A DNA stretch of 17,809 nt from Balneolaceae bacterium. GTDB taxonomy: Bacteria > Bacteroidota > Rhodothermia > Balneolales > Balneolaceae. Below, in pieces: positions 1 to 7,944 of the stretch. The stretch covers positions 1 to 17,809 of the forward strand of contig SLGA01000015.1 in the NCBI GenBank assembly GCA_007123985.1. The letters run 5' to 3'. How positions within the stretch are numbered: the stretch's first letter is position 1; the number at the start of each line of letters is the position of its first letter. The notes beneath the pieces are model-generated. The model worked only from the letters and a program-made list of their open reading frames with translations, ran no database searches and was not told the origin of the DNA. Position numbers and translations under genes: made by a program.

Positions 1-690
1 AAACACCATCAAAATGAGGATGGGGAATATTACCTGGAAGCTCATTGCGAAGAAATAAACTCCAAACATCGTTGAGAACCAGTGTGCATCGAGCGACATC
101 AGCCAGTCGAAACTTGCAAAGGCTACAGTGAGTGAAAATATCAGGATACCGGGTGCACTAAGATTTTGTAATACTTTTGTAAGGCCCCAGTCATTGGTTT
201 CGTCCATCTCTACAGACACCTTGTGCAGGCGATAGCCAAGGTAACCCCAAATTCCGAAGTAGATAAACTGACGAATAACAAAAAATGGTGTATTGAGGTA
301 AGGCACTTTTCCGAGCATAATCGGGTCATCTGCTACATAGGCAGTGTTTGTCCAGCTGTAGAGGCTGCTCATTCCGAGAATCACGGGAATCATGAAGATT
401 GCCCAGATACCCAGGTTAGACATAAATGCTTCCGGTATTCTTCGGATAACCGTTCCCCAAGATGATTTTGTGATATGATGAATCATCACCAAAATGAGGG
501 AAGCCAGTGCTATACTTGTGAAAAATGTAAAACTGGTTAAATAAGAGAAGAAGAACTGCTCAGAATTGAGGAAAAAACCAACTAAACTGGCAATTAATCC
601 CACAACACCAAAACCGTAGAATGTCTTAGCAACATCGAGGTTCGATGGGAATTGAACAGAATCAGTTAGTTTGGGACTTGTTGAAGCCAT
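1..690 (-). CDS. actF: Alternative complex III subunit ActF, NrfD-like quinol-site membrane subunit (3' end outside window)
   Basis: Translating the minus strand from the ATG at 690 gives 230 uninterrupted residues that run off the left edge, so the C-terminal part is missing. The protein starts MASTSPKLTDSVQFPSN and has several long hydrophobic helices, including FYGFGVVGLIASLVGFFL and the stretch SFDWLMSLDAHWFSTMFGVY, which is characteristic of ActF. ActF is the second NrfD/PsrC-type subunit of ACIII; it sits in the cytoplasmic membrane beside ActC and contributes to quinol oxidation and possible proton movement (family knowledge). The start lies 24 bases after the actE stop, with AAAGG about six bases upstream of the ATG, so it is the last act gene seen in the operon. 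In related genomes cytochrome oxidase genes often follow; that cannot be seen here. Confidence 0.93.
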   Translation of the reverse strand, partial: MASTSPKLTDSVQFPSNLDVAKTFYGFGVVGLIASLVGFFLNSEQFFFSYLTSFTFFTSIALASLILVMIHHITKSSWGTVIRRIPEAFMSNLGIWAIFMIPVILGMSSLYSWTNTAYVADDPIMLGKVPYLNTPFFVIRQFIYFGIWGYLGYRLHKVSVEMDETNDWGLTKVLQNLSAPGILIFSLTVAFASFDWLMSLDAHWFSTMFGVYFFAMSFQVIFPILILMVF

Positions 691-714
691 GTAATTACCT
701 TTATTTCTCGAATT

Positions 715-1695
715 TTATTCGTCTGATAATGATCTGATAAATTCAACCAGAGATTGAAGTTCGCTTTCATTTAAATGAGTGTATGGTACCATCACGTTGT
801 CATAACCTTCAACAATAAGTACTTCAGGTTCTAAAATTGACTCGATGAGGTAATCTTCGTCTGCAATTGCAGAGGTACCATCGGTGAAGTTTCTTTCAGC
901 TCCATAGAGGCCGGCAAATGTTGGCCCAACACCGTCTCTGCCATCAAGTGAATGGCAAGCCTGGCAGGCATTCTGTATATAGAGTCGTTCGCCTCTTTCA
1001 GCAGTTACTTCATCACTTGCACCGGCAGCTCTTGCAGCCGCAATAGCTTCGAGGCGTGCTTGTTCTTGTTCATACAGATTTCTAAGCTCTGCCAGATCAA
1101 CATCAAATCTATCCATTTCAGATTCGCGTACATTCTGGCTGGCTTGCAATGCGCGTACATAGGCTACAATCGCCCATCGGTCTTCTACATTAATCTGTGT
1201 TGCATAAGCAGGCATATTACGAATACCGTTTGCAATGGCTGAGTAGAACTCTCCATCAGGCATGTTACGGCTGCTCTCACTGTGGAATGTAGGTGCAGGT
1301 ACATATCCGTATCCGCCGGTCATAATAATTCCCTGGCCATCGCCTGTACCACCATGGCACATTTGGCAATACACATCGTAACGTTCACGGCCTCTGTTCA
1401 GAAATTCACGTGTAAGTTCAAAAGGGATTTCATCCACATACTCTCCGGAATCATCCACTCCTTCAAAGAGTACGGTGTCATGGCGGAGCATTCCCCGTGC
1501 AACGGTGCCTTCAACAGGCATTCTCATCGCCATGCCATCTTCAAAGAACTGGTTCTCCTGCTGGGCATTAAACCTTTCCTGAAAATTCATGTTAAAATGG
1601 TGGCGGATAGGAGGTTTATCCGTTTTCTGGCCCCTGCATGACATCATCACAACAGAAACCAATAGAAGCGCTAATAGTTTTAAGGCCAATTTCAT
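715..1695 (-). CDS. actE: Alternative complex III cytochrome c subunit ActE with two heme c sites
   Basis: A 326-residue exported cytochrome. Residues 1-19 are a hydrophobic signal ending MMSC, so Cys20 is probably lipidated and anchors the protein on the outer face of the cytoplasmic membrane. The first heme c site is C110-Q-M-C113-H114 with a likely Met ligand at M161 (GIRNMPAY); this is the usual ActE monoheme domain. A helical Ala/Glu/Arg-rich linker (about 195-235) joins it to a second cytochrome domain with C244-Q-A-C247-H248 and a likely Met302 in GYDNVMVPY, resembling the C-terminal cytochrome domain of caa3 oxidase subunit II. Canonical ActE is shorter and monoheme, so this one appears to be a fusion. 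ActE takes electrons from the ACIII core; the extra domain may pass them on to the terminal oxidase (inference). It lies 39 bases after actD and 24 before actF. Confidence 0.92.
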   Translation of the reverse strand: MKLALKLLALLLVSVVMMSCRGQKTDKPPIRHHFNMNFQERFNAQQENQFFEDGMAMRMPVEGTVARGMLRHDTVLFEGVDDSGEYVDEIPFELTREFLNRGRERYDVYCQMCHGGTGDGQGIIMTGGYGYVPAPTFHSESSRNMPDGEFYSAIANGIRNMPAYATQINVEDRWAIVAYVRALQASQNVRESEMDRFDVDLAELRNLYEQEQARLEAIAAARAAGASDEVTAERGERLYIQNACQACHSLDGRDGVGPTFAGLYGAERNFTDGTSAIADEDYLIESILEPEVLIVEGYDNVMVPYTHLNESELQSLVEFIRSLSDE

Positions 1696-1734
1696 ACGTT
1701 GAATCGATCTTGAGAAATTAAATGTGGCGATGAA

Positions 1735-2286
1735 TTACTCATCGAATATCCTTTCAATATTGGTTGCACCTGCTCCTTCGAGAAGCTTTTGCACTTTTTC
1801 ATCATCAAACTGAGGATCTTCTGTTTCAATGCAAACAAAGAATCCGTCGTCGGTTACTTTCTTAAAGTTTTCTGAATTGAACAGCGGATGGTTCAATTTA
1901 GGGAGGCCGTTCAGGAAGAACATTCCAAATACAGCCCCAAATGCTGATAAAAGTATAGTCAATTCGAAAACTACGGGTATCCAGGCCGGTATGTTCATCA
2001 ATGTTTTACCACTGATGTTTAATGGATAATCATAAACCGACATATAATAGATCATGGCAAATGCACCGGTTAATCCGGCAAGGCCATGTACGGCTACAAT
2101 CCATCCCAGCTTCGATTTCTTCAGGCTCATTGCCTTATCCATCCCGTGAATGGGGAACGGACTGAAGGTATCGTAATTTCGATATCCATTATCGTTGATC
2201 AGCTTTGCAGCTTCAATCAGTTCTTTTGGATTTCTGAACTCGGCAAGAATACCGTAGAGTTTATTATCTGAAGTTTCTTTTTTCAT
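1735..2286 (-). CDS. actD: Alternative complex III subunit ActD (DUF3341)
   Basis: A 183-residue protein of the DUF3341/ActD family. The N-terminal soluble part carries the family signature around residues 38-52 (YDTFSPFPIHGMDKAM). Two transmembrane helices follow at about 61-84 and 100-126, then an acidic C-terminal domain (about 140-183, VCIETEDPQFDDEKV) that probably folds back on the cytoplasmic face. ActD has no cofactor; it packs against ActB, ActC and ActF and helps hold the membrane arm of ACIII together (family knowledge). Start codon ATG at 2286, only 11 bases after the actC stop, which supports co-translation. Its length is normal for the family. Confidence 0.94.
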   Translation of the reverse strand: MKKETSDNKLYGILAEFRNPKELIEAAKLINDNGYRNYDTFSPFPIHGMDKAMSLKKSKLGWIVAVHGLAGLTGAFAMIYYMSVYDYPLNISGKTLMNIPAWIPVVFELTILLSAFGAVFGMFFLNGLPKLNHPLFNSENFKKVTDDGFFVCIETEDPQFDDEKVQKLLEGAGATNIERIFDE

Positions 2287-2297
2287 CGGAAAATAGT

Positions 2298-3725
2298 TTA
2301 AACAGATTTACGTGTTGGTTCCGGTATCTCAACCACTGGCGGAACGTAATTGCCGTCATTATCATAATTATGCGGATCGGCTTGCGGCATTACACCTTTC
2401 AGCTCTGCTACTGCAACCATTGGTAAAAATCTCAGGAAGAGCAGGAAGAAGGTGAAAAAGAGGCCGAATGTACCAATGTAGGTAACAACATCCCAGAAAG
2501 TGGGGGAGTAGTAACCCCATGATGATGGTAAAAAGTCGGTTGATAATGATGTTACAGCAATCACAAATCGCTCAAACCACATCCCGATGTTTACCACAAT
2601 GGAAATGAAGAAAGTAAACCCTACATGCCGGCGTAATTTCTTCGACCAGAAAAATTGTGGAGATAACACATTACAGGTTATCATAATCCAGTATGCCCAT
2701 GCATATGGTCCGGTTGCTCTGATTATAAATATCGCTTTTTCGTACTCAACACCACCATACCATGCAATAAAGAACTCCATAGCATAAGCAAAACCAACCA
2801 TCGATCCGGTAACAAGAATAATAATGTTCATCTTTTCGATGTGATCTACCGTCATGATATCCTCAAGTTTGTAGATCTTACGCACAATAATCATGAGTGT
2901 AAGTACCATGGCAAAGCCGGAGAAAACAGCACCTGCCACGAAATATGGAGGAAAAATTGTTGTATGCCAGCCAGGTATCAGGGAAACTGCAAAGTCAAAA
3001 GATACAATTGTGTGAACAGAGAGTACCAACGGAGTGGCAAGGCCGGCAAGAAGCATGTACGATTTTTCGTAATTCCACCAATGGCGGTTACTGCCTCTCC
3101 AACCAAGCGCAAATGTTCCGTAGATTAATTTACCAAATTTGCTTTTTATTCTGTCTCTAAGTGTAGCAAGATCAGGAATCAAGCCTACATACCAGAACAG
3201 GAATGATACTGTAAAATAGGTTGATACAGCAAACACATCCCATAACAGCGGACTGTTAAAGTTGGGCCACATGGCCATTGAATTCGGAATGGGAAATACC
3301 CAATAGATAACCCAAATACGGCCTACGTGAATAGCTGGGAAAATACCTGCACACATAACCGCAAAAATGGTCATCGCCTCAGCAAAACGATTAATGGCTG
3401 TTCTCCATCCCTGGCGAAACAGAAAGAGGATCGCAGAAATTAATGTTCCGGCGTGGCCAATTCCTACCCACCAAACAAAGTTAATAATAGCCCAGCCCCA
3501 TCCAACAGGCTGATTTAGGCCCCAAATTCCAGTTCCTTCCCAAAAGAGATAAGCGATAGAAACCAGCAAAAGAAGTAACAGTATATTCGAGATACCGAAG
3601 GCAATATACCAGGCCGTTGGTGTAGGCCTCATATTGATATCGGTAACCATTGCCGTGATATCTTTAAAATCGTGATTACCCTTTACAAGAGCGGGCTCCG
3701 GAACGTATTCGTACGTTTTACTCAT
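2298..3725 (-). CDS. actC: Alternative complex III subunit ActC, NrfD/PsrC-like quinol oxidation subunit
   Basis: A 475-residue polytopic membrane protein with about ten transmembrane helices, of the NrfD/PsrC family (also called hydrogenase/polysulfide reductase membrane subunit). Recognisable stretches are WWVGIGHAGTLISAIL (His91 region), GRIWVIYWVFPIPNS and LWDVFAVSTYFTVSFLFWY. In ACIII this subunit sits under ActB, forms the menaquinol-binding site on the periplasmic side and sends electrons up to the [3Fe-4S] cluster of ActB (established for the family). The N-terminal 35 residues and the Pro-rich C-terminal tail (about 450-475) are soluble. It starts 34 bases after the actB stop and ends 11 bases before actD. 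Full length, no disruption seen. Confidence 0.95.
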   Translation of the reverse strand: MSKTYEYVPEPALVKGNHDFKDITAMVTDINMRPTPTAWYIAFGISNILLLLLLVSIAYLFWEGTGIWGLNQPVGWGWAIINFVWWVGIGHAGTLISAILFLFRQGWRTAINRFAEAMTIFAVMCAGIFPAIHVGRIWVIYWVFPIPNSMAMWPNFNSPLLWDVFAVSTYFTVSFLFWYVGLIPDLATLRDRIKSKFGKLIYGTFALGWRGSNRHWWNYEKSYMLLAGLATPLVLSVHTIVSFDFAVSLIPGWHTTIFPPYFVAGAVFSGFAMVLTLMIIVRKIYKLEDIMTVDHIEKMNIIILVTGSMVGFAYAMEFFIAWYGGVEYEKAIFIIRATGPYAWAYWIMITCNVLSPQFFWSKKLRRHVGFTFFISIVVNIGMWFERFVIAVTSLSTDFLPSSWGYYSPTFWDVVTYIGTFGLFFTFFLLFLRFLPMVAVAELKGVMPQADPHNYDNDGNYVPPVVEIPEPTRKSV

Positions 3726-3759
3726 GTTCAGTCTGTTGCGATTATATATCCTTTATGAA

Positions 3760-6700
3760 TTATGCTAATTCAGGGTTTTTATTAGTTAGTTTTGCCAGGT
3801 ATGACGTTCTTGGACGAACGTTCATCTCCTCGAGCATTACGTAATTTCTGTCGTTTCTTTTCTTGATGGAAACTTCGCTGTTAGAGTCGGTCAAATCACC
3901 AAATGAGATTGCATTGGCCGGGCAAGCTTGCTGACAAGCTGTTTTTACAGCACCATCTTCAGGTTTTCTGGACCCCGTGGCAATCTTAGATTTGATCTTA
4001 CCGCGGTTCACTCTCTGCACGCAGTACGTACACTTCTCAATTACACCACGGAAACGAACGGTAACTTCCGGATTCATAGCCATTTGTATGATCTCAGGAT
4101 CGTCACCTGTGGTTAGATACTCTTTAGTGTAGTTGAAAAAGTTAAATCTTCTAACTTTAAACGGGCAGTTATTGGCGCAGTAACGGGTACCGATACATCT
4201 GTTATAAGTCATTTGATTGATGCCATCTTCACTGTGTGTGGTAGCAGCAACAGGACAAACCTGCTCGCAGGGGGCAAGTTCACAGTGCATACACGGTACC
4301 GGCTGGTGATAGGCTGTCGGATTGTCAACATCACCTTCGTAGTAGCGGTCGGTTCTGATCCAGTGCATGGCTCGTCTTCGGCCAACTTCACGTTTACCAA
4401 TAACCGGGATATTATTTTCTGCCTGGCAGGCAATGGTACAAACTCCACAGCCAAAACAGGAGTTCAGATCGATAGTCATACCCCATTGCGGCTGATGATC
4501 AGGTCCGTATTGCTCAGTAAAGAGTGAAACTGGTCCCTGATCGGCAGTTCCGCGTGCTTCAGCTTCTTTCATACCCGGTACTGCAAACCCGTGGAAGCTC
4601 TCGAAAGAGGCAAAATCAGGTTTTTCTTTATACTCATCGAGAGTAGCCGTTCGAATCATGTCGCGCCCTTCGAGGGTGTGATGATCTTGTACGGATGCAA
4701 TCTCGTAGGTTGTACCGGTAGGCTCAACAGTAGCTGCCTGTACAAACATATTTTCAGTGGTACGCAGGGGGTATGTATCAACTCCAACCCCATCGGCTAT
4801 ACGCCCGATATTTTCACGCCCGTAACCAACAGTAAGTGTTATAGAATCATCGGCATGGCCGGGCTCAACCCAGGCTGCAATTTCTATGGATGTGCCGCCT
4901 GCAGAAATTCGCACTTTCGGTACATCGTTGTTTCTGAAACTTCTACGTGGATTTATGCCAATTTTTTCTGCAGTTGCAGCACTCATCAGCGCCACATTAT
5001 CCCAGGTAATTTTAGTCATTGGTTCGGGGAGTTCTTGCAACCACCCAATATTGGCAAAACGTCCATCAAATAGCCTTACATCCGGCTTGATGGCAATTTC
5101 AATTCCATCAATTGCCTGCCGGGACAATGCATTTTGCAAAGATGATGCAAAGTTTCCTGATAGTGAGACACTTTGAACATCGAAACTGCTGTCACTATCG
5201 AGCCCTTCGTGAAGAATTTCTTCCCACCTGCGGTTAAAATCAGATGTGATGACAGAGCTCCAGGTTTCCTGAACGAGATCGTAACCGGTACTCTCCTCGC
5301 CGCTAAGAATTGTGTTTATAAATTCAATTTCACTCAATCCATCAAAAAGAGGAAGAATTTGCGGCTGTATGATGGAGCTTTGCCCGGTGAATGATAAACC
5401 ATCCCCCCATGCTTCTAAATAGTGTGCTCTGTTTACATGCCAGTTACAAACTCTGGAAGTTTCATCATAATAGTCAGACAGATGGATCGATGTATCAACG
5501 TTACCAAGTGCCTGTGCAAGATCAAGATCGGCCGGTGCATTGTAAGCAATATTTCCGCCAACCAGTACTACAGTATCATAAGCACCTGCCTTCATTTCAT
5601 CGATTGCACTCAGAAATGCTTCATTCTCATTTCTGTTTTCTCGGTACGGTAATTCGTGGTAAGTAACTGTATTTCCGCTGTTCCCAAGTGCAAGGTTCAT
5701 TGCAGCAACAGCTGCATGAGTTTCAGCTGAATGCTCGGCGCCTGCAGTTATAATGGATTGACCTTGCGCATTCAGTAATTCTTCTGCGAGTTTGTCGATC
5801 CAGTCATGGGTAGAAAATTCGTTAGAAACTCCGCTGAATGCATCCAGTCCGTTTACTGTCTCCGACAGTTTAGCAGCAAGCGCAAATGTAAATGGTGCTA
5901 TCTGAGATGTTTTCAAACGCAGTCTGTGATCTGCATAGGAACCGGTGTTTGTAAATGCATTTTCAATGCTGTAAACGCGCGACATTGAGTCTTCAACTGA
6001 ATCAACTTTTCGCCTTGAGGTGATTTTTAGTGCGTTTTCAACACTGTTTTTTCCGGATTGCGGATTCATAAAATCATCATCAAGGGTAATCACCACATCT
6101 GCCTGATCATAGTGATTTACCGTTCTCAGCCGCTGTCCGAAGGCAATTTGTGTACCCTCAATTGCATTATTTTCAGAAAATGGTTCGTAGGTTACCCAAT
6201 TAGCATTGGTAAATGTGTTCAGCAGATTGTCTTTAATTCTGTGATAAGTTGGTGATGAAGTGGCTTCATCAATAAACAGAACTCTGCGGGAATTATCGGA
6301 AAAATGCTCTTGTACAAACTCGTAAAAATCTTCTTTAGATACTTTTTCACCATTTTGTCGGGGAGAACGGGATCGGTCAGGATCATACATGCCCAACACA
6401 CTGGCCTGATGGTAAATATTTGTACGGCCACCACTGGCTGGATGATCAGGATTTCCCTCAATTTTTGAAGGACGACCTTCATTATTGGTAATAAGCAATC
6501 CCGTTACGCTATCCTGGAATGGCATGCTTGTGGCATAAAACAGTGGTTCACCGAGAACCATATTCTCAGGTTGTCGGGAGTAGGGAAGAATTTTTTGAAC
6601 CGGTTTGCGGCAAGATGCAAATCCTGCGAGTGCGATGGATGCTCCCATTACCCGCAGAAAACTTCTTCGGGAAACCTGGTCGGTCAGTTCAGTAGCATTT

Positions 6701-6798
6701 TCCGGAAATTCTCGCTCAGCATAATTTTTATACTCTTCATTTTGAGCGAGCTCATTTAAGCTTTTCCAGTAAGTAGTTTGATTCGACTGATCACTCAT
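3760..6798 (-). CDS. actB: Alternative complex III iron-sulfur subunit ActB (Tat-exported, fused molybdopterin-like and ferredoxin-like domains)
   Basis: A 1012-residue peripheral subunit on the periplasmic face. A twin-arginine signal is visible (S43-R44-R45-S-F-L-R), followed by a hydrophobic stretch and a lipobox-like LAGFASC with Cys63, suggesting Tat export plus lipid anchoring. Residues about 75-740 match the molybdopterin-oxidoreductase-like half, which in ActB carries no molybdenum cofactor (family knowledge). Residues about 770-1005 are the ferredoxin-like half with 15 cysteines: 781, 784, 787, 791; 836, 839, 844, 848; 868, 874, 878; 923, 926; 955, 959. Fifteen ligands fit three [4Fe-4S] and one [3Fe-4S] cluster, the usual ActB set. 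It carries electrons from the quinol site in ActC to the hemes of ActA and ActE. It lies 61 bases after actA and 34 before actC. Confidence 0.95.
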   Translation of the reverse strand: MSDQSNQTTYWKSLNELAQNEEYKNYAEREFPENATELTDQVSRRSFLRVMGASIALAGFASCRKPVQKILPYSRQPENMVLGEPLFYATSMPFQDSVTGLLITNNEGRPSKIEGNPDHPASGGRTNIYHQASVLGMYDPDRSRSPRQNGEKVSKEDFYEFVQEHFSDNSRRVLFIDEATSSPTYHRIKDNLLNTFTNANWVTYEPFSENNAIEGTQIAFGQRLRTVNHYDQADVVITLDDDFMNPQSGKNSVENALKITSRRKVDSVEDSMSRVYSIENAFTNTGSYADHRLRLKTSQIAPFTFALAAKLSETVNGLDAFSGVSNEFSTHDWIDKLAEELLNAQGQSIITAGAEHSAETHAAVAAMNLALGNSGNTVTYHELPYRENRNENEAFLSAIDEMKAGAYDTVVLVGGNIAYNAPADLDLAQALGNVDTSIHLSDYYDETSRVCNWHVNRAHYLEAWGDGLSFTGQSSIIQPQILPLFDGLSEIEFINTILSGEESTGYDLVQETWSSVITSDFNRRWEEILHEGLDSDSSFDVQSVSLSGNFASSLQNALSRQAIDGIEIAIKPDVRLFDGRFANIGWLQELPEPMTKITWDNVALMSAATAEKIGINPRRSFRNNDVPKVRISAGGTSIEIAAWVEPGHADDSITLTVGYGRENIGRIADGVGVDTYPLRTTENMFVQAATVEPTGTTYEIASVQDHHTLEGRDMIRTATLDEYKEKPDFASFESFHGFAVPGMKEAEARGTADQGPVSLFTEQYGPDHQPQWGMTIDLNSCFGCGVCTIACQAENNIPVIGKREVGRRRAMHWIRTDRYYEGDVDNPTAYHQPVPCMHCELAPCEQVCPVAATTHSEDGINQMTYNRCIGTRYCANNCPFKVRRFNFFNYTKEYLTTGDDPEIIQMAMNPEVTVRFRGVIEKCTYCVQRVNRGKIKSKIATGSRKPEDGAVKTACQQACPANAISFGDLTDSNSEVSIKKRNDRNYVMLEEMNVRPRTSYLAKLTNKNPELA

Positions 6799-6859
6799 TT
6801 CTTAGAGGGTATTTTGTTTTTAAAATCGTGTTTGTGCAAGAAGTGCACAGGGAATGATG

Positions 6860-7504
6860 TTAAAAGTGGCAGCTCTGACAGTATGTTGGAGCGTTTATGT
6901 TGTGTTTTGCTACAAGCTCTCGTCCCAGTTCAAGCTGATTTTCTGCTACATATCCCATTGTAGTTACTTCAGAAACCGGTCTCACATGTTTTTCAGGTTC
7001 CCTGTGGCAATCGAGACACCATCCCATACTCAAAGGCATTGCCTGGTAAACAACTTCCATTCTGTCAACCCGGCCATGGCAAGATTCGCAGCCAACACCA
7101 ACATTAACGTGTGCTGCATGGTTAAAATAGGCGTAATCGGGCAGCATGTGTACCTTAACCCATTCAATTGGTTTGCCTGACTCCCAGCTTTCCCGTACAA
7201 GAGCAAGATCTTCACTGTCGGTTTTGATCTGGCTGTGGCAGTTCATACATGTTTGAGTTGCCGGAATGTTTGCATATTTAGATTCTGTTACCTGAGTATG
7301 GCAATATTGGCAATCCATACCAAGCTGCCCAACATGAACCTGATGGCTAAATGGAACAGGTTGTTCGGGTGCGTAACCAACATCAAGAAATTCTGGGGAA
7401 GCAAAATACCATACTGCAAATACGATGGCATTTAAAATGATAATAGAACCAACAAGTATTCGGCGTGGTGCTTCATTTGTCCACTTTGGAAAAATCTGAG
7501 CCAT
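6860..7504 (-). CDS. actA: Alternative complex III pentaheme cytochrome c subunit ActA
   Basis: A 214-residue protein with one N-terminal membrane anchor (about 16-35) and five CxxCH heme c motifs: C65-C68-H69, C86-C89-H90, C139-C142-H143, C163-C166-H167 and C209-C212-H213. The last motif ends at the penultimate residue, so the chain stops right after heme five. Several further histidines (for example H54, H57, H119, H129, H132) can act as distal ligands. ActA is the pentaheme electron wire of ACIII, facing the periplasm, that receives electrons from ActB and hands them to ActE or an outside acceptor. It is the first gene of the operon; the start at ATG 7504 follows an A/T-rich leader without a clear Shine-Dalgarno sequence. 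Confidence 0.95.
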   Translation of the reverse strand: MAQIFPKWTNEAPRRILVGSIIILNAIVFAVWYFASPEFLDVGYAPEQPVPFSHQVHVGQLGMDCQYCHTQVTESKYANIPATQTCMNCHSQIKTDSEDLALVRESWESGKPIEWVKVHMLPDYAYFNHAAHVNVGVGCESCHGRVDRMEVVYQAMPLSMGWCLDCHREPEKHVRPVSEVTTMGYVAENQLELGRELVAKHNINAPTYCQSCHF

Positions 7505-7535
7505 AAAAAATATCTTTTACCTATTAAAAAAACTG

Positions 7536-7562
7536 TTGATCGGCTTTCAGCCTGAAAAGGTA
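7536..7562 (-). promoter_or_regulatory. Hairpin in the actA leader
   Basis: Just upstream of actA the minus strand can fold as TCGG..CTTTTCA-GGC-TGAAAG-CCGA: CTTTCA and TGAAAG face each other across a 3-base loop, closed by TCGG/CCGA with a small asymmetric bulge. A run of seven T (in the actA direction) starts a few bases after the stem. This could be an attenuator-like element or an mRNA-stabilising 5' hairpin for the operon; the T run is not directly attached, so a true terminator is doubtful. Confidence 0.3.
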
Positions 7563-7583
7563 CCGAATATAGACATATTCAAA
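7555..7583 (-). promoter_or_regulatory. Weak candidate promoter for the act operon
   Basis: On the minus strand TTTG (7583-7580) is followed after 17 bases by TACCTTTT (7562-7555), seven of eight positions of the Bacteroidota -7 element TAnnTTTG. The usual spacing is slightly longer and the final G is missing. A start from it would give a leader of about 40-45 bases before actA. It overlaps the leader hairpin, so both cannot be certain. Confidence 0.25.
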
Positions 7584-7715
7584 CAGTACAAAGTATCCGA
7601 GCAACAATATTTAAAATGATTCTAAATTGCAGGCACTCTGTACCTGTCAGGCATTTTTTGAATTGTGGATTAAGATATGATACAGATTAGAAAATTGCTT
7701 GGAAATCGAAGGTAT

Positions 7716-7763
7716 TTTTTTCGAATGATATTGTGTGTTGAAAGGTTAATCAGTTCGAAAAAA
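7716..7763. repeat. Inverted repeat TTTTTTCGAA / TTCGAAAAAA
   Basis: TTTTTTCGAA at 7716-7725 and its exact reverse complement TTCGAAAAAA at 7754-7763, with 28 bases between. Each half contains the self-complementary TTCGAA, so there are two copies of that hexamer 32 bases apart. It may be a pair of operator sites or a loose cruciform; the A/T tracts make a chance match possible. Confidence 0.45.
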
Positions 7764-7826
7764 GATGTAAATGAAAAGGTTTGGATGATAGAAGGTTAGA
7801 TCTTTCTTCCCTGTAGTTACGAATCA

Positions 7827-7856
7827 TGTAATTATTGGAAAACTGCAATAATTACA
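7827..7856. promoter_or_regulatory. Perfect 11-bp inverted repeat, candidate operator
   Basis: TGTAATTATTG (7827-7837) and CAATAATTACA (7846-7856) are exact reverse complements separated by 8 bases. It lies about 45 bases upstream of the TATTTTTG element before the DUF420 gene. Overlapping it, AAAACTG occurs twice (7839-7845 and 7859-7865), 20 bases apart, that is about two helical turns. The layout suits a dimeric transcription factor or an RNA hairpin; the regulator is unknown. Confidence 0.5.
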
Positions 7857-7900
7857 GTAAAACTGTGCTAATCAGTTAAAAATAAATAGGCAAAAAACAC

Positions 7901-7908
7901 TATTTTTG
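7901..7908 (+). promoter_or_regulatory. Candidate -7 promoter element for the DUF420 gene
   Basis: TATTTTTG matches the Bacteroidota -7 consensus TAnnTTTG exactly and lies 36 bases upstream of the ATG at 7945, giving an expected leader of roughly 30 bases. No good TTTG -33 element is seen at the normal distance, so the call rests on the -7 box and position. Confidence 0.4.
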
Positions 7909-7944
7909 AGCGTATAAATAAAGAATCATGAAGTTTAGAGTAAA

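Larger units (their letters stand above)
7505..7944. other. Divergent intergenic region between actA and the DUF420 gene, rich in inverted repeats
   Basis: 440 bases with no credible gene on either strand. It holds the leader hairpin and weak promoter for actA at its left end, a 10-bp inverted repeat centred on TTCGAA (7716-7763), an 11-bp inverted repeat (7827-7856) and a TAnnTTTG element (7901-7908) before the DUF420 gene. The middle (about 7590-7710) shows no recognisable structure beyond A/T richness. Since both flanking transcription units serve the respiratory chain, it is a plausible shared control region (inference). Confidence 0.6.

Noticed and set aside
223..465. 80-residue plus-strand open frame at the left edge
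   Set aside because: It lies inside actF on the opposite strand; actF gives a clear membrane protein with family motifs, and the plus frame shows no recognisable features.
4591..5073. 160-residue plus-strand open frame
   Set aside because: It is antisense to actB and has an irregular Cys/Ser-rich composition without domains; a shadow of the coding strand.
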